From NCBI GenBank assembly GCA_039908105.1, contig JAMOBI010000022.1:1-64000 (forward strand): a DNA stretch of 64,000 nucleotides, written 5' to 3'. The stretch comes from Magnetaquiglobus sp039908105. GTDB lineage: Bacteria > Pseudomonadota > Magnetococcia > Magnetococcales > Magnetaquicoccaceae. Position 1 is the stretch's first letter, and every line of letters starts with the position of its first letter. Position numbers and translations under genes: made by a program. This document shows, in pieces, positions 8,060 to 15,914 of the stretch. The notes beneath the pieces were generated by a model. The model was not told the origin of the DNA. It saw only the letters and a program-made list of their open reading frames with translations, and made no database searches.

Positions 8060-8075
8060 TGGCACTCTTGCTGCT
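8060..8075 (+). promoter_or_regulatory. Candidate sigma-54 (-24/-12) promoter
   Basis: TGGCAC at 8060-8065 and CTGCT at 8071-8075 place GG (8061-8062) and GC (8073-8074) exactly ten bases apart, as sigma-54 RNA polymerase requires. The -12 element differs from TTGCT at one base. Transcription would start near 8086, about 90 bases ahead of the Hsp70 gene. Confidence 0.55.
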
Positions 8076-8175
8076 AAAAAAGATTTGTTTCAGATCCATG
8101 GCGTGCAGCGGAACGGCTCATCCGCCGTGATGGCTGCACCACAATCGTCAAAAAGGCATCAAGGGGCAAGGCAAC

Positions 8176-10407
8176 ATGAGCAGGATCATCGGCATTGATC
8201 TTGGCACCACCAACTCCTGTGTGGCGGTGCTGGAGAACGGCGCGGCGCGGGTATTGGTCAACGCCGAGGGCGGACGTACCACGCCCTCGCTGGTCGCCTT
8301 CGGGGCCAACGGCGAACGCCGGGTCGGGCAGAGCGCCAAACGGCAGATGGTGGTCAATCCGGAGAACACCCTGTCGGCCATCAAGCGGCTGATGGGCCGA
8401 CGTTTCGCCGATCCTTTGATCCAGCGGGAACAATACCGCCTCCCCTATCGACTGGTCGAGCTTGTGAGTGGCGATGTCGGGATCGAGGTTCAGGGGATAC
8501 GGCGTACCCCGGAGGAGGTGGCGGCAATCGTGCTGCAGCGGATGAAGCGGATTGCCGAAGAGCAGCTCGGCGAGCCGGTGCATCAAGCGGTGATCACGGT
8601 GCCGGCCTACTTCAATGAGGCCCAAAGGCAGGCCACGCGCGATGCCGGACGCATCGCCGGACTCGAGGTGGTGCGCATGATCAACGAACCGACCGCTGCG
8701 GCTCTGGCCTATGGTCTGGATGGCTGCGAGGGGCAGACGATCGCGGTCTTTGATCTGGGTGGTGGCACCTTCGATATTTCGATATTGGAGATCGGCTCCG
8801 GGGTGTTTCACGTCAAGGCGACCAACGGCGATACGTTTCTGGGTGGCGAGGATTTCGATCGTTGCGTGGTCGATCATCTGGCCGGACTCTGCATGGAAGA
8901 GCACGGCTTTGACCCGAGAGGCGACCGGGAGGCGGCCCAACGCCTCAAGGAGGCAGCCGAAGCCGCGCGCATCGAGCTTTCCACCGAGATGCGTACCGAG
9001 ATTCATCTGCCGTTTCTGTTTGCCGATGAGGCCACTCCCCGCCATCTGCGCGTCTCTTTGACCCGCTCCCAGCTCGAAGGGCTGGTCGAGGGGTTGATCC
9101 AGCGCACCATCGTGCCGTGCGTCATCGCGCTCAAGGATGCGGGTGTTGGCATCGACGGGATCGATGCGGTGATTTTGGCCGGTGGCATGACCCGCATGCC
9201 GCGTATCCGTCAGACCGTGGCCAATTTTTTCGGCCTGGAGCCGATCACCGGCGTGGATCCGGACGAAATCGTCGCCCTTGGTGCGGCCATTCAGGCCGGA
9301 ATCCTGGCCGGCGAGCTGGAGGAGGTGGTGCTGCTCGATGTCACGCCGCTCTCTTTGGGGATCGAGACCAAGGGCGGTTTGTTCAACGTGCTGATTCCCA
9401 AGAACGAAACCATCCCGTGCCGCGTGGCGCGCACCTTTTCCACGGCCACGGACCGGCAGCGGTTTGCCTCCGTGCGCGTGGCCCAGGGGGAGCGCGGCCT
9501 GTTTGCCGCCAACCATTTTCTCGGTGAGTTCACCCTGACCGGCATTGCGCCCGAAGAGCGCGGCGTGCCGCGCATCGAGGTCTCGTTCGATGTCGATGCC
9601 GATGGCCTGGTGCGGGTCTCGGCGCTCGACAAGGCGACCGGTCAGGAGCAGTCGATTCACGTCACAGCCTCGGGCGGGCTGTCGGAGGAGGAGATCGCCC
9701 GCATGATCGCCGAGGCCGAACGGCACGCCGCTGCCGATGCCCGACAGCAGCGGCTGATTCAAGCACTCCGGCGGGCCGACAACGCCCTGCACCGCACCCG
9801 ACAGTTTGTGCTCTTTCACGGCAAGGGGCTGGAGCCGGCGTTGCGTGCGCCTCTCGCCGCACAAGTTCAATTACTGAAAGAAAGCCTCACCGAGGAGTCC
9901 GACCCGGAGAGCATTGATGCCCAGACCGAACGGCTCAACGCCCTGCTTGCCGACTCCCCGATGCCGCGTGTCACCCCGATCGTTGATGTGGCGGTCGTTG
10001 CCCAAACCTGTGCCGCGCCCCCTCCGAAGATCAAATCCACCTTCAGGAATGAGGAGATCGAACCCTTGCTGCTCCCCGAAGTGGCGGAACCGGCAACGGT
10101 GGGAATCCGACCCCATGCGTTTCCTGAGCTGGCCGCATCCAGGAGAGGTGCGCTTGAGTCCCTTGCACGCACCGAGGTGTCCGATCCGCTCGATCTGGAG
10201 TTCGAGTCCGGCAATGCTCTGGACTGGAGTTTCCCGGGTGAAGAACCGGAGTGGCTGGCCGAGATGCCCGCAGCCTGGGCTGAGGATCTCGAATCCTGGT
10301 TTCAGCCGGGAATGCCCGGCATGGAAGAGCTCTTTGCCCACGAACGGATGATCCCTTCTCCGGTCGGTCGTTCCGGCACTGTTGCCTCGGTGGCGACGTT
10401 CCGATGA
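8176..10407 (+). CDS. DnaK-type Hsp70 chaperone with unusual C-terminal tail
   Basis: The first 600 or so residues are a standard bacterial Hsp70: nucleotide-binding domain with GIDLGTTNSCVAVLENG at the start, FDLGGGTFD, and ILAGGMTRMP; the interdomain linker DVTPLSLG (about 387); a substrate-binding beta domain; and a helical lid from about 497. After about residue 600 it continues with some 140 residues I do not recognise, Pro/Glu-rich with several Trp residues (EEPEWLAEMPAAWAEDLESW), in place of the usual short acidic tail. No dnaJ or grpE is adjacent, so this is probably a specialised paralogue rather than the housekeeping DnaK. Its stop overlaps the start of a DciA-like gene (ATGA). A candidate sigma-54 promoter lies at 8060-8075. 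Confidence 0.88.
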   Translation: MSRIIGIDLGTTNSCVAVLENGAARVLVNAEGGRTTPSLVAFGANGERRVGQSAKRQMVVNPENTLSAIKRLMGRRFADPLIQREQYRLPYRLVELVSGDVGIEVQGIRRTPEEVAAIVLQRMKRIAEEQLGEPVHQAVITVPAYFNEAQRQATRDAGRIAGLEVVRMINEPTAAALAYGLDGCEGQTIAVFDLGGGTFDISILEIGSGVFHVKATNGDTFLGGEDFDRCVVDHLAGLCMEEHGFDPRGDREAAQRLKEAAEAARIELSTEMRTEIHLPFLFADEATPRHLRVSLTRSQLEGLVEGLIQRTIVPCVIALKDAGVGIDGIDAVILAGGMTRMPRIRQTVANFFGLEPITGVDPDEIVALGAAIQAGILAGELEEVVLLDVTPLSLGIETKGGLFNVLIPKNETIPCRVARTFSTATDRQRFASVRVAQGERGLFAANHFLGEFTLTGIAPEERGVPRIEVSFDVDADGLVRVSALDKATGQEQSIHVTASGGLSEEEIARMIAEAERHAAADARQQRLIQALRRADNALHRTRQFVLFHGKGLEPALRAPLAAQVQLLKESLTEESDPESIDAQTERLNALLADSPMPRVTPIVDVAVVAQTCAAPPPKIKSTFRNEEIEPLLLPEVAEPATVGIRPHAFPELAASRRGALESLARTEVSDPLDLEFESGNALDWSFPGEEPEWLAEMPAAWAEDLESWFQPGMPGMEELFAHERMIPSPVGRSGTVASVATFR

Positions 10408-10910
10408 GATCTCCGGATGAGGAGTCGTTCGCGCCGGGTCCATTGGCCAATCTGGTTCAGGCGGTGGCCGGACGACTGCTCGAGCATCCGCAGGGCAAGG
10501 CTTCGCGGCTGATGCAGCTCTGGCGGCGGCTGGTCGGGGTGCAGATGGCACGGCACACCGAGCCGGTACGCTTGCAAAATGGCATTTTGACCATTCGGGT
10601 CGACTCCTCGGCCTGGTTGACCGAGTTGAATTTTCTTGCTCCGACGTTGCTGAAAGCTTTTCAGGAGCAGCTGCCCGAAGGGACGCTCAAGGAGTTTCGT
10701 TTCAAGCAGGAGTCGCTCAAATACGTTCTTCCGGCACGGCGCAAGCCGCCGCCACCACCACGCAAGCCGGCTCTGCCCGAGGAGGAGGCGCGCGTGGCGG
10801 CCTTGATCGCGCCGCTCACCGATGCACGTTTGCAAGAGGCGGTACGCGCCTTTCTGCTGGCCGATATGGTCACCAAGCGTTGTGAGCGGGAGAAGCGGGA
10901 GAAAGGGTGA
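10404..10910 (+). CDS. DUF721/DciA-like protein
   Basis: This 168-residue protein has the DUF721 pattern: LMQLWRRLVGVQMARHTEPVRLQNGILTI, then the strand-helix unit around VDSSAWLTELNFLAPTLL (residues about 30-90). DciA, the characterised member of this family, interacts with the replicative helicase DnaB and is needed for its loading in bacteria lacking DnaC. A proline-rich linker (PPPPPRKPALPEEE) leads to a charged helical C-terminus. The ATG at 10404 overlaps the Hsp70 TGA, so the two are probably translated together. The helicase-loading role is inferred from the family. Confidence 0.75.
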   Translation: MRSPDEESFAPGPLANLVQAVAGRLLEHPQGKASRLMQLWRRLVGVQMARHTEPVRLQNGILTIRVDSSAWLTELNFLAPTLLKAFQEQLPEGTLKEFRFKQESLKYVLPARRKPPPPPRKPALPEEEARVAALIAPLTDARLQEAVRAFLLADMVTKRCEREKREKG

Positions 10911-10930
10911 GGTCACGATTCAGGCTTCCT

Positions 10931-11036
10931 GTAAACCGCACCTGATTTTACCGTGGAACTTTAAACCGCGCCCAGCCTGGAATAGGTAGTTTTTATTGGT
11001 GAAAAAACAACGCATTTCAAACCGGGTGCGCTTTAA
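10931..11036 (+). repeat. E1 minimal copy plus hybrid E1/E2 fragment
   Basis: Bases 10961-11036 join a left terminus (TTAAACCGCGCCCAGCCTGG) directly to a right terminus ending in GGGTGCGCTTTAA, with all internal hairpins deleted, leaving a 76-bp element. Just before it, 10931-10960 is another E1 left tip followed by an E2 tip (ACCGTGGAAC). It sits between convergent genes, the methyltransferase stop lying five bases beyond. Confidence 0.75.
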
Positions 11037-11040
11037 ACAC

Positions 11041-11712
11041 TCAAACGCCTGATACCCCGCCTTCCACCCGCATCGCCTCCTGGATCACCAATCCCGCACC
11101 ACCGCCCTTGCGCAGACCGACCCGTACTAAAATCGCCTCCCGACCGGCACGCGCATGGATCGGTACCATTCGCTCCGGATGCAGACCACTCGTTTTGGCC
11201 AACGCAAAAATCTCCACCAACCGTTCGGGACGATGAATCAGCTCCATCCAGCCGCCGGTTTGCAACAACGCCGCACCGCACCTCAAAAAATCTTCCAAGC
11301 CGCCTGCCAGCTCGAACCGTGCCAGGGCACGGGCCGGCTCCACCGGCATCCGTCCGGCCTCAGGGACGAAAAAGGGGGGGTTGCACACCACCTGCGCATA
11401 CCCGCCGCGCCTCATCTCAACCGGTGCAGCACGCACATCCCCTTCCAACACCACCACCCGTCCGGTCAGACCATGCGCTGCCACCAGTCGACGCGCCTCG
11501 GCACACAAAGCCGGCTGAATCTCCAGACCATCCACCATCACCCCCGGATGGGCCAACGCCAGTCGTACCACCACCTCGCCGCAGCCGCACCCCAACTCGG
11601 CGATCCGTTCGCCCTCGGCCACCTTGATGGCATCGGCCAGCAAGCACCCCTCGATCCCCCCACCCACCCGCCGGCACAAACCCGATGGCACGCCCAAAAA
11701 ATGCTCACTCAT
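11041..11712 (-). CDS. TrmN6-like tRNA/rRNA adenine-N6 methyltransferase
   Basis: A 223-residue Rossmann-fold methyltransferase with SAM motif I at IAELGCGCGEVVVRLALAHP and the catalytic NPPF motif (VVCNPPFFVPEAG) of enzymes that methylate exocyclic amino groups. Overall layout resembles TrmN6/YfiC, which makes m6A37 in tRNA(Val), or related COG4123 proteins. The start is uncertain: the open frame reaches a TTG at 11766, but the ATG at 11712 is more conventional and leaves an ordinary N-terminus (MSEHFLGVPSG). It stands alone on the minus strand, convergent with the DciA-like gene and divergent from the chemoreceptor gene. Confidence 0.75.
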   Translation of the reverse strand: MSEHFLGVPSGLCRRVGGGIEGCLLADAIKVAEGERIAELGCGCGEVVVRLALAHPGVMVDGLEIQPALCAEARRLVAAHGLTGRVVVLEGDVRAAPVEMRRGGYAQVVCNPPFFVPEAGRMPVEPARALARFELAGGLEDFLRCGAALLQTGGWMELIHRPERLVEIFALAKTSGLHPERMVPIHARAGREAILVRVGLRKGGGAGLVIQEAMRVEGGVSGV

Positions 11713-11846
11713 CCCATTCCAACCATTCCAATCCACACCATCGTTTTCGCCCAGCCATCCACTCAAACCGGGGGATGAATATACCTGACCAGCTATCTTT
11801 CCAGTAACTACATAATAAATATGGCAAAATCAATCATTATTCATGA

Positions 11847-11876
11847 TTGACATGCTCATATGCAAAAGATTATGCT
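11847..11876 (+). promoter_or_regulatory. Candidate sigma-70-type promoter of chemoreceptor gene
   Basis: TTGACA at 11847-11852 and TATGCT at 11871-11876 are 18 bases apart in an AT-rich stretch, 60 bases before the ATG at 11936. Sequence match only. Confidence 0.45.
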
Positions 11877-11935
11877 GCAACAAATTCTTGCCAATCATGC
11901 AAATCATGTATCTTGTCCGGGGGGAGAAGAGCACC

Positions 11936-13447
11936 ATGAACATTTTGAAAAAAATCAAGCTCCAGACCCAAATCTGGCTGTTGGCGCTCATCGCACTCCT
12001 CGGCATCCTGACCATCAGCGGCATCATCTATCTGGATGAGCGCACCCTGATGCTGGAGGATCGTTACGCCAAAACCCGCAACCTGGTGGAGACCGCCCAC
12101 TCCTTGCTGGTTTACTACCACGATCAGACGGCCAAGGGAAGCTTGAGCCAGGATGAAGCCCGCTCTGGCGCACGCGAGGCGATCAAACGGCTGCGTTTCA
12201 ACGAGAAGGATTATTTCTGGATCAACGACTTCCATCCCAACATGGTGATGCACCCCTTCAAGCCGGAACTGGATGGCAAGGATCTGACCGGCTTCAAGGA
12301 TCCAAAGGGGACCGCGCTCTTCGTCGAGATGGTCAAGGTGGTTCGGGCCCAGAAGGCGGGATTCGTTCCCTATCTGTGGCCGCGTCCCGGTCAGCAGGAG
12401 CCGGTTCCCAAGATCTCCTATGTCAAGGGGTTCGAGCCATGGGGGTGGATCATCGGCTCAGGCATTTACATCGACGATGTGGATGTCGCGCTTGCCAAAC
12501 GTATGCGTGAGATCGGTTCCGTGACCGCCGTGGTGATGCTCTTGTTGGGTGCGGTCACCCTGGCCGTCACCCGCCTGATCAATGCGCAACTCGGTTGCGA
12601 TCCGCTCGTCATTCACGAGGTTGCCATGCGGATCGCCGGCGGCCACCTCGATGTGACCGACGGCAAGCATAAGGAGTGTCGCACCGGAGCCTTGGCTTCG
12701 CTGCAGAACATGGCCAGGCAGCTCCGGGAGACCGTCAGCGAAACCCGTGCCATCTCCTCGGGGTTGATTGAAAAAGGTACGGAGTTTTCCAATAACGCCA
12801 CCTTCATCTCAGCCGGCGGCCAGGCGCAGGATCAGGGGTTGTCGGAAACCTTCCAGGCCATGAACGAAATCGCGGCCAGCACGCGGCGCAACACCGACAA
12901 TGCCACGGAAACCGGACGGATCGCCACCCGGGTCGCCAACGACGCCGAGAAGACCGGTGAGGCCGTGGCGCGAGCGGTGCAGGCGATGCGCGAGATCGCC
13001 GACAAGATCACCATCATCGAGGAGATCGCCCGGCAGACCAATCTGTTGGCCTTGAACGCCGCCATTGAGGCGGCACGCGCCGGAGAGCACGGCAAGAGCT
13101 TCGCGGTGGTGGCCGCCGAGGTGCGCAAGCTGGCGGAACGGAGTCAGGGGGCTGCTGGCGAGATCATGCAACTGTCTGGCAGCAGTCAACAAATCGCCGA
13201 GCAGGCCGGCGTGATGCTGCACGATCTGCTGCCCAACATTCACAAGACCGCCGGACTGGTGCAAGAGATCATCGCCTCCGGTTCCGAGCAGGCCGGGCAT
13301 GCCGATCGCGTACTCGTCTCGCTCAAGGAGCAGGTGGAGATTGGGCATCGCAACTCTGCGGCCTCGCAAACCATGGCCGAGGACTCCGAGGCGTTGCGGG
13401 AGTACGCCGATCGTCTGGAACGGGTGATCGGGTTCTTCAAGGTGTGA
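11936..13447 (+). CDS. Methyl-accepting chemotaxis protein with Cache sensor
   Basis: A membrane chemoreceptor (503 aa) that would signal through CheW/CheA. The N-terminal membrane segment (about 12-32) precedes a periplasmic single-Cache type 2 sensor (about 35-190; note KDYFWINDFHPNMVMHP and GWIIGSGIYIDDVD, hallmarks of this domain). A second membrane segment follows at about 195-215, then a short HAMP-like region and the cytoplasmic signalling coiled coil with the conserved tip IARQTNLLALNAAIEAARAG (about 363). No C-terminal CheR-tethering pentapeptide is visible. The ATG at 11936 has GGGGAGAAGAG upstream; the longer frame from 11843 is not credible. The ligand is unknown; sCache_2 domains often bind short organic acids. 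Confidence 0.92.
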   Translation: MNILKKIKLQTQIWLLALIALLGILTISGIIYLDERTLMLEDRYAKTRNLVETAHSLLVYYHDQTAKGSLSQDEARSGAREAIKRLRFNEKDYFWINDFHPNMVMHPFKPELDGKDLTGFKDPKGTALFVEMVKVVRAQKAGFVPYLWPRPGQQEPVPKISYVKGFEPWGWIIGSGIYIDDVDVALAKRMREIGSVTAVVMLLLGAVTLAVTRLINAQLGCDPLVIHEVAMRIAGGHLDVTDGKHKECRTGALASLQNMARQLRETVSETRAISSGLIEKGTEFSNNATFISAGGQAQDQGLSETFQAMNEIAASTRRNTDNATETGRIATRVANDAEKTGEAVARAVQAMREIADKITIIEEIARQTNLLALNAAIEAARAGEHGKSFAVVAAEVRKLAERSQGAAGEIMQLSGSSQQIAEQAGVMLHDLLPNIHKTAGLVQEIIASGSEQAGHADRVLVSLKEQVEIGHRNSAASQTMAEDSEALREYADRLERVIGFFKV

Positions 13448-13547
13448 TTTGCAGGTGGCGATCATGGACAACGCGCGACCGATATCCTAATCTATGGGAT
13501 GATCGATTGGTTTCGTTCGTTCCTTTAAGCCTAACAGACCACGGCCC

Positions 13548-14408
13548 ATGTCCGCCCAACCCGCGTTGTCCGAATCCCTGGCCATCATGACCGCTGCCGC
13601 CCACGAGGCGGGGGAGGCGATCATGCGCTATTTCCGCCTTGGCCAGACCGTCTCGGCTTTGGCAGAGGTGCGCGAGAAAGGGTTTGACAACCCGCTCACC
13701 AAGGCCGATCTGGAGGCCGATGCCCTGTTGCGGGAACGGCTGCTCGGCTCCCATCCGCACTGCGGCTGGCTCTCGGAAGAGACCGTGGACAATCCGGATC
13801 GTCTGGCACAACGGGCCATCTTCGTGGTCGATCCGATCGACGGCACCAAGGAGTTCATCGCCGGACTGCCGCAGTTCGCCCTGTCGCTCGCTTTGGTCGA
13901 GGAGGGGCTGCCCGTGGCCGCCTGCATCCACAATCCGGCCACCAATGAGACCTTTACCGCGCTCGGCGGCGGCGGAAGCCGGCTCAACGGCGTGCCGATC
14001 CAGGTCACCGAGCGCCGCGTACTGCACGGTGCCACCTGTCTGGCGAGCCGCTCGGAGACCGCACGCGGCGATTGGGAGCCCTTTTTGAGCGAATGGCAGG
14101 TCCAGACCATGGGTTCGATCGCCTACAAACTGGCCCTGGTCGCCTCCGGTCGCTTCGACATGACCTTCACCCTCTCCCCCAAAAACGAATGGGACTTCTG
14201 CGCCGGCGATCTGCTGGTGCGCGAGGCCGGAGGCCGCGTCACCCACAAGAGCGGCGCGCGGTTCCGCTACAACCAGAGCAACCCCACGGTTCGTTCGGTG
14301 TTGGCCACCAACGACGCGCTGCACGCCCCGCTGCTCGCCCGACTGACTGACATCCCCTTTGCGCCGGATCGTCATGAACGGACCTGTTCCCACCACCCCC
14401 GAGGATAA
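13548..14408 (+). CDS. cysQ: 3'(2'),5'-bisphosphate nucleotidase (CysQ-like)
   Basis: An inositol-monophosphatase-fold enzyme of 286 residues, expected to hydrolyse the 3'-phosphate of PAP, a by-product of sulfate assimilation. It carries the Mg2+/Li+-sensitive motif SEET (about residue 78), VDPIDGTKEF (about 98-107) and the second metal site EWDFCAGDLLVREAGG (about 216-231). The KEF after DGT favours CysQ over SuhB. It starts with ATG at 13548 and is followed after six bases by the PfkB kinase, so the two are likely cotranscribed. The last 15 residues are not conserved-looking. Confidence 0.85.
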   Translation: MSAQPALSESLAIMTAAAHEAGEAIMRYFRLGQTVSALAEVREKGFDNPLTKADLEADALLRERLLGSHPHCGWLSEETVDNPDRLAQRAIFVVDPIDGTKEFIAGLPQFALSLALVEEGLPVAACIHNPATNETFTALGGGGSRLNGVPIQVTERRVLHGATCLASRSETARGDWEPFLSEWQVQTMGSIAYKLALVASGRFDMTFTLSPKNEWDFCAGDLLVREAGGRVTHKSGARFRYNQSNPTVRSVLATNDALHAPLLARLTDIPFAPDRHERTCSHHPRG

Positions 14409-14414
14409 TGCAGC

Positions 14415-15404
14415 ATGAAGCGTCACAACGTCTATGGCATCGGCCATGCCCTGGTGGATACCGAAGTCCGGGTCTCGGATGAATTCCTCACCCAGGCCGG
14501 GTTGACCAAAGGCTCCATGACCCTGATCGACGAGGCGCGCGGTGCCGAACTGCTCGTTCAGCTCGGTGACGCCCCGCGTCACCGCGCCTGCGGCGGTTCC
14601 TCGGCCAATACGCTCATCGGACTTGCGCAACTCGGCGGACGCGCCTTTCACTCCAGCCGGGTGGCCGACGACGGGAATGGTCGCTTCTTTGCCGGCGACA
14701 TGCGCGCCAACGGCGTGATCAACGATCTGGAGAGGCGGTTCGGACCGGGCACCACCGGCCAATGTCTGGTATTGATCACCCCGGATGCGGAACGGACCAT
14801 GTGCACCCACCTGGGGATCTCGGAGCACTTCTCGGTCGATGATTTGGTGCCCGAACAGCTCGCCTCTGCTGAATGGCTCTATGTGGAGGGGTATCTGGTC
14901 ACCTCGCCGTCTGCCCGTCAGGCGGCCTGCGAAGCGGTCGCCCTGGCCCGGCGTCACGGGGTCAAGATCGCTTTGACCTTTTCGGATGCCAGCATGATCG
15001 ACCATTTCCGCGACGGCTTGGAGGAGATCATGGGTGCCGGAGTGGATCTGATCTTCTGCAACCATGCCGAGGCGTTGCGGTATGCCCGCTGCGAAGATCT
15101 GGAAACCGCCAAGGCAACGCTTGTGCAGCGCGCTCCGGCCTTTGGCCTGACTCTGGGGGCACAGGGGGCGGTGGTGCGCATCGACGGGTGCGAGACCGGG
15201 ATTCCGGGGATTCCGGTGCAGGCCATCGATGCCAATGGCGCGGGAGATCTGTTCGCCGGGGCCCTGCTGTACGGCCTGACCCACGGTTTTACGGCAGAGC
15301 GCGCCGGACGGTTGGCCTGTCGGGCCTCCGCGCGACTCGTCACCCGGCATGGTGCCCGTCTCTCCGGGGAGGAGACCCGGGACGTATTGAATACCCTGGA
15401 TTGA
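14415..15404 (+). CDS. PfkB-family carbohydrate/nucleoside kinase
   Basis: A ribokinase-like fold of 329 residues. The C-terminal PfkB signature DANGAGDLFAGALLYGL (about 275) includes the catalytic Asp, and the N-terminal half has the substrate-binding CGGSSANTLIGLAQLGG (about 59-75). The general layout (HALVDTEVRVSDEFL opening, GGSSANT) is that of the group annotated as adenosine kinase or sugar kinase in many Proteobacteria. Substrate cannot be fixed from sequence. Placement after cysQ would fit recycling of the adenosine moiety of PAP (inference). Confidence 0.8.
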   Translation: MKRHNVYGIGHALVDTEVRVSDEFLTQAGLTKGSMTLIDEARGAELLVQLGDAPRHRACGGSSANTLIGLAQLGGRAFHSSRVADDGNGRFFAGDMRANGVINDLERRFGPGTTGQCLVLITPDAERTMCTHLGISEHFSVDDLVPEQLASAEWLYVEGYLVTSPSARQAACEAVALARRHGVKIALTFSDASMIDHFRDGLEEIMGAGVDLIFCNHAEALRYARCEDLETAKATLVQRAPAFGLTLGAQGAVVRIDGCETGIPGIPVQAIDANGAGDLFAGALLYGLTHGFTAERAGRLACRASARLVTRHGARLSGEETRDVLNTLD

Positions 15405-15408
15405 TCCG

Positions 15409-15792
15409 ATGACCGGACACTCCAAATCCACGAAGGGACCGCGCGATCGTCGCGCCAATTCGCGTGTGGATTTCGCTTATGAGCTGGTGCTGCGCGACGA
15501 GGAGGGGCGTTTTTACCACGGCTCGTTCGGCAACATCAGCCTGCGTGGCTTGTTGTTCCACAGCCACGACGCACTCCCCCCCCTCGGCACGATCTTGAGC
15601 GGCACCTTGGAGCTGGGTTCGATTTCGTTGCCCTTCAAGGGCGCGGTGATTCACGCCCAGCCCGGACGGGGTGTGGCCATCCGGTTTCAGGATATGGATG
15701 TCGAATGTTTCAGCCATCTGAGGCGTCTGGTATCGCTCAATCTCGGCGACTCCGACACGATTGATGATGAGTTTCTGGCCGACCGGGTGTGA
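15409..15792 (+). CDS. PilZ-domain protein
   Basis: A 127-residue single-domain protein. The PilZ c-di-GMP-binding elements are visible: an Arg-rich RRANSRVDF near residues 13-22 (RxxxR-like) and GNISLRG (about 40-46, matching the (D/N)xSxxG motif), followed by a six-stranded-barrel-like pattern. It probably responds to c-di-GMP, but the output is unknown. It begins four bases after the PfkB stop and may be its operon partner. Confidence 0.75.
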   Translation: MTGHSKSTKGPRDRRANSRVDFAYELVLRDEEGRFYHGSFGNISLRGLLFHSHDALPPLGTILSGTLELGSISLPFKGAVIHAQPGRGVAIRFQDMDVECFSHLRRLVSLNLGDSDTIDDEFLADRV

Positions 15793-15804
15793 GTGAAAAG
15801 GCGA

Positions 15805-15866
15805 ATCAACCCCTGCTGTGACAGGGGACCGAAGGTTCCCGGTCCCCTGTCACAGCAGGGGTTGAT
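15805..15866. repeat. Perfect 27-bp inverted repeat between PilZ gene and aroA
   Basis: The arm at 15805-15831 (ATCAACCCCTGCTGTGACAG followed by GGGACCG) is exactly complementary to 15840-15866, with an eight-base loop AAGGTTCC. There is no T-run, so it is not a textbook intrinsic terminator, though a stem this long would form readily in RNA. It is unrelated to E1, E2 or E3 and occurs only once in the window. Confidence 0.9.
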
Positions 15867-15914
15867 CAGGATCGGATCTTTTACAGAGGCGGCGATACGC
15901 GCCGATTGGATGTC

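Noticed and set aside
8176..10407. Calling the Hsp70 gene dnaK or hscA
   Set aside because: There is no grpE/dnaJ or isc neighbourhood and the C-terminal tail is atypical, so a specific symbol would be misleading.
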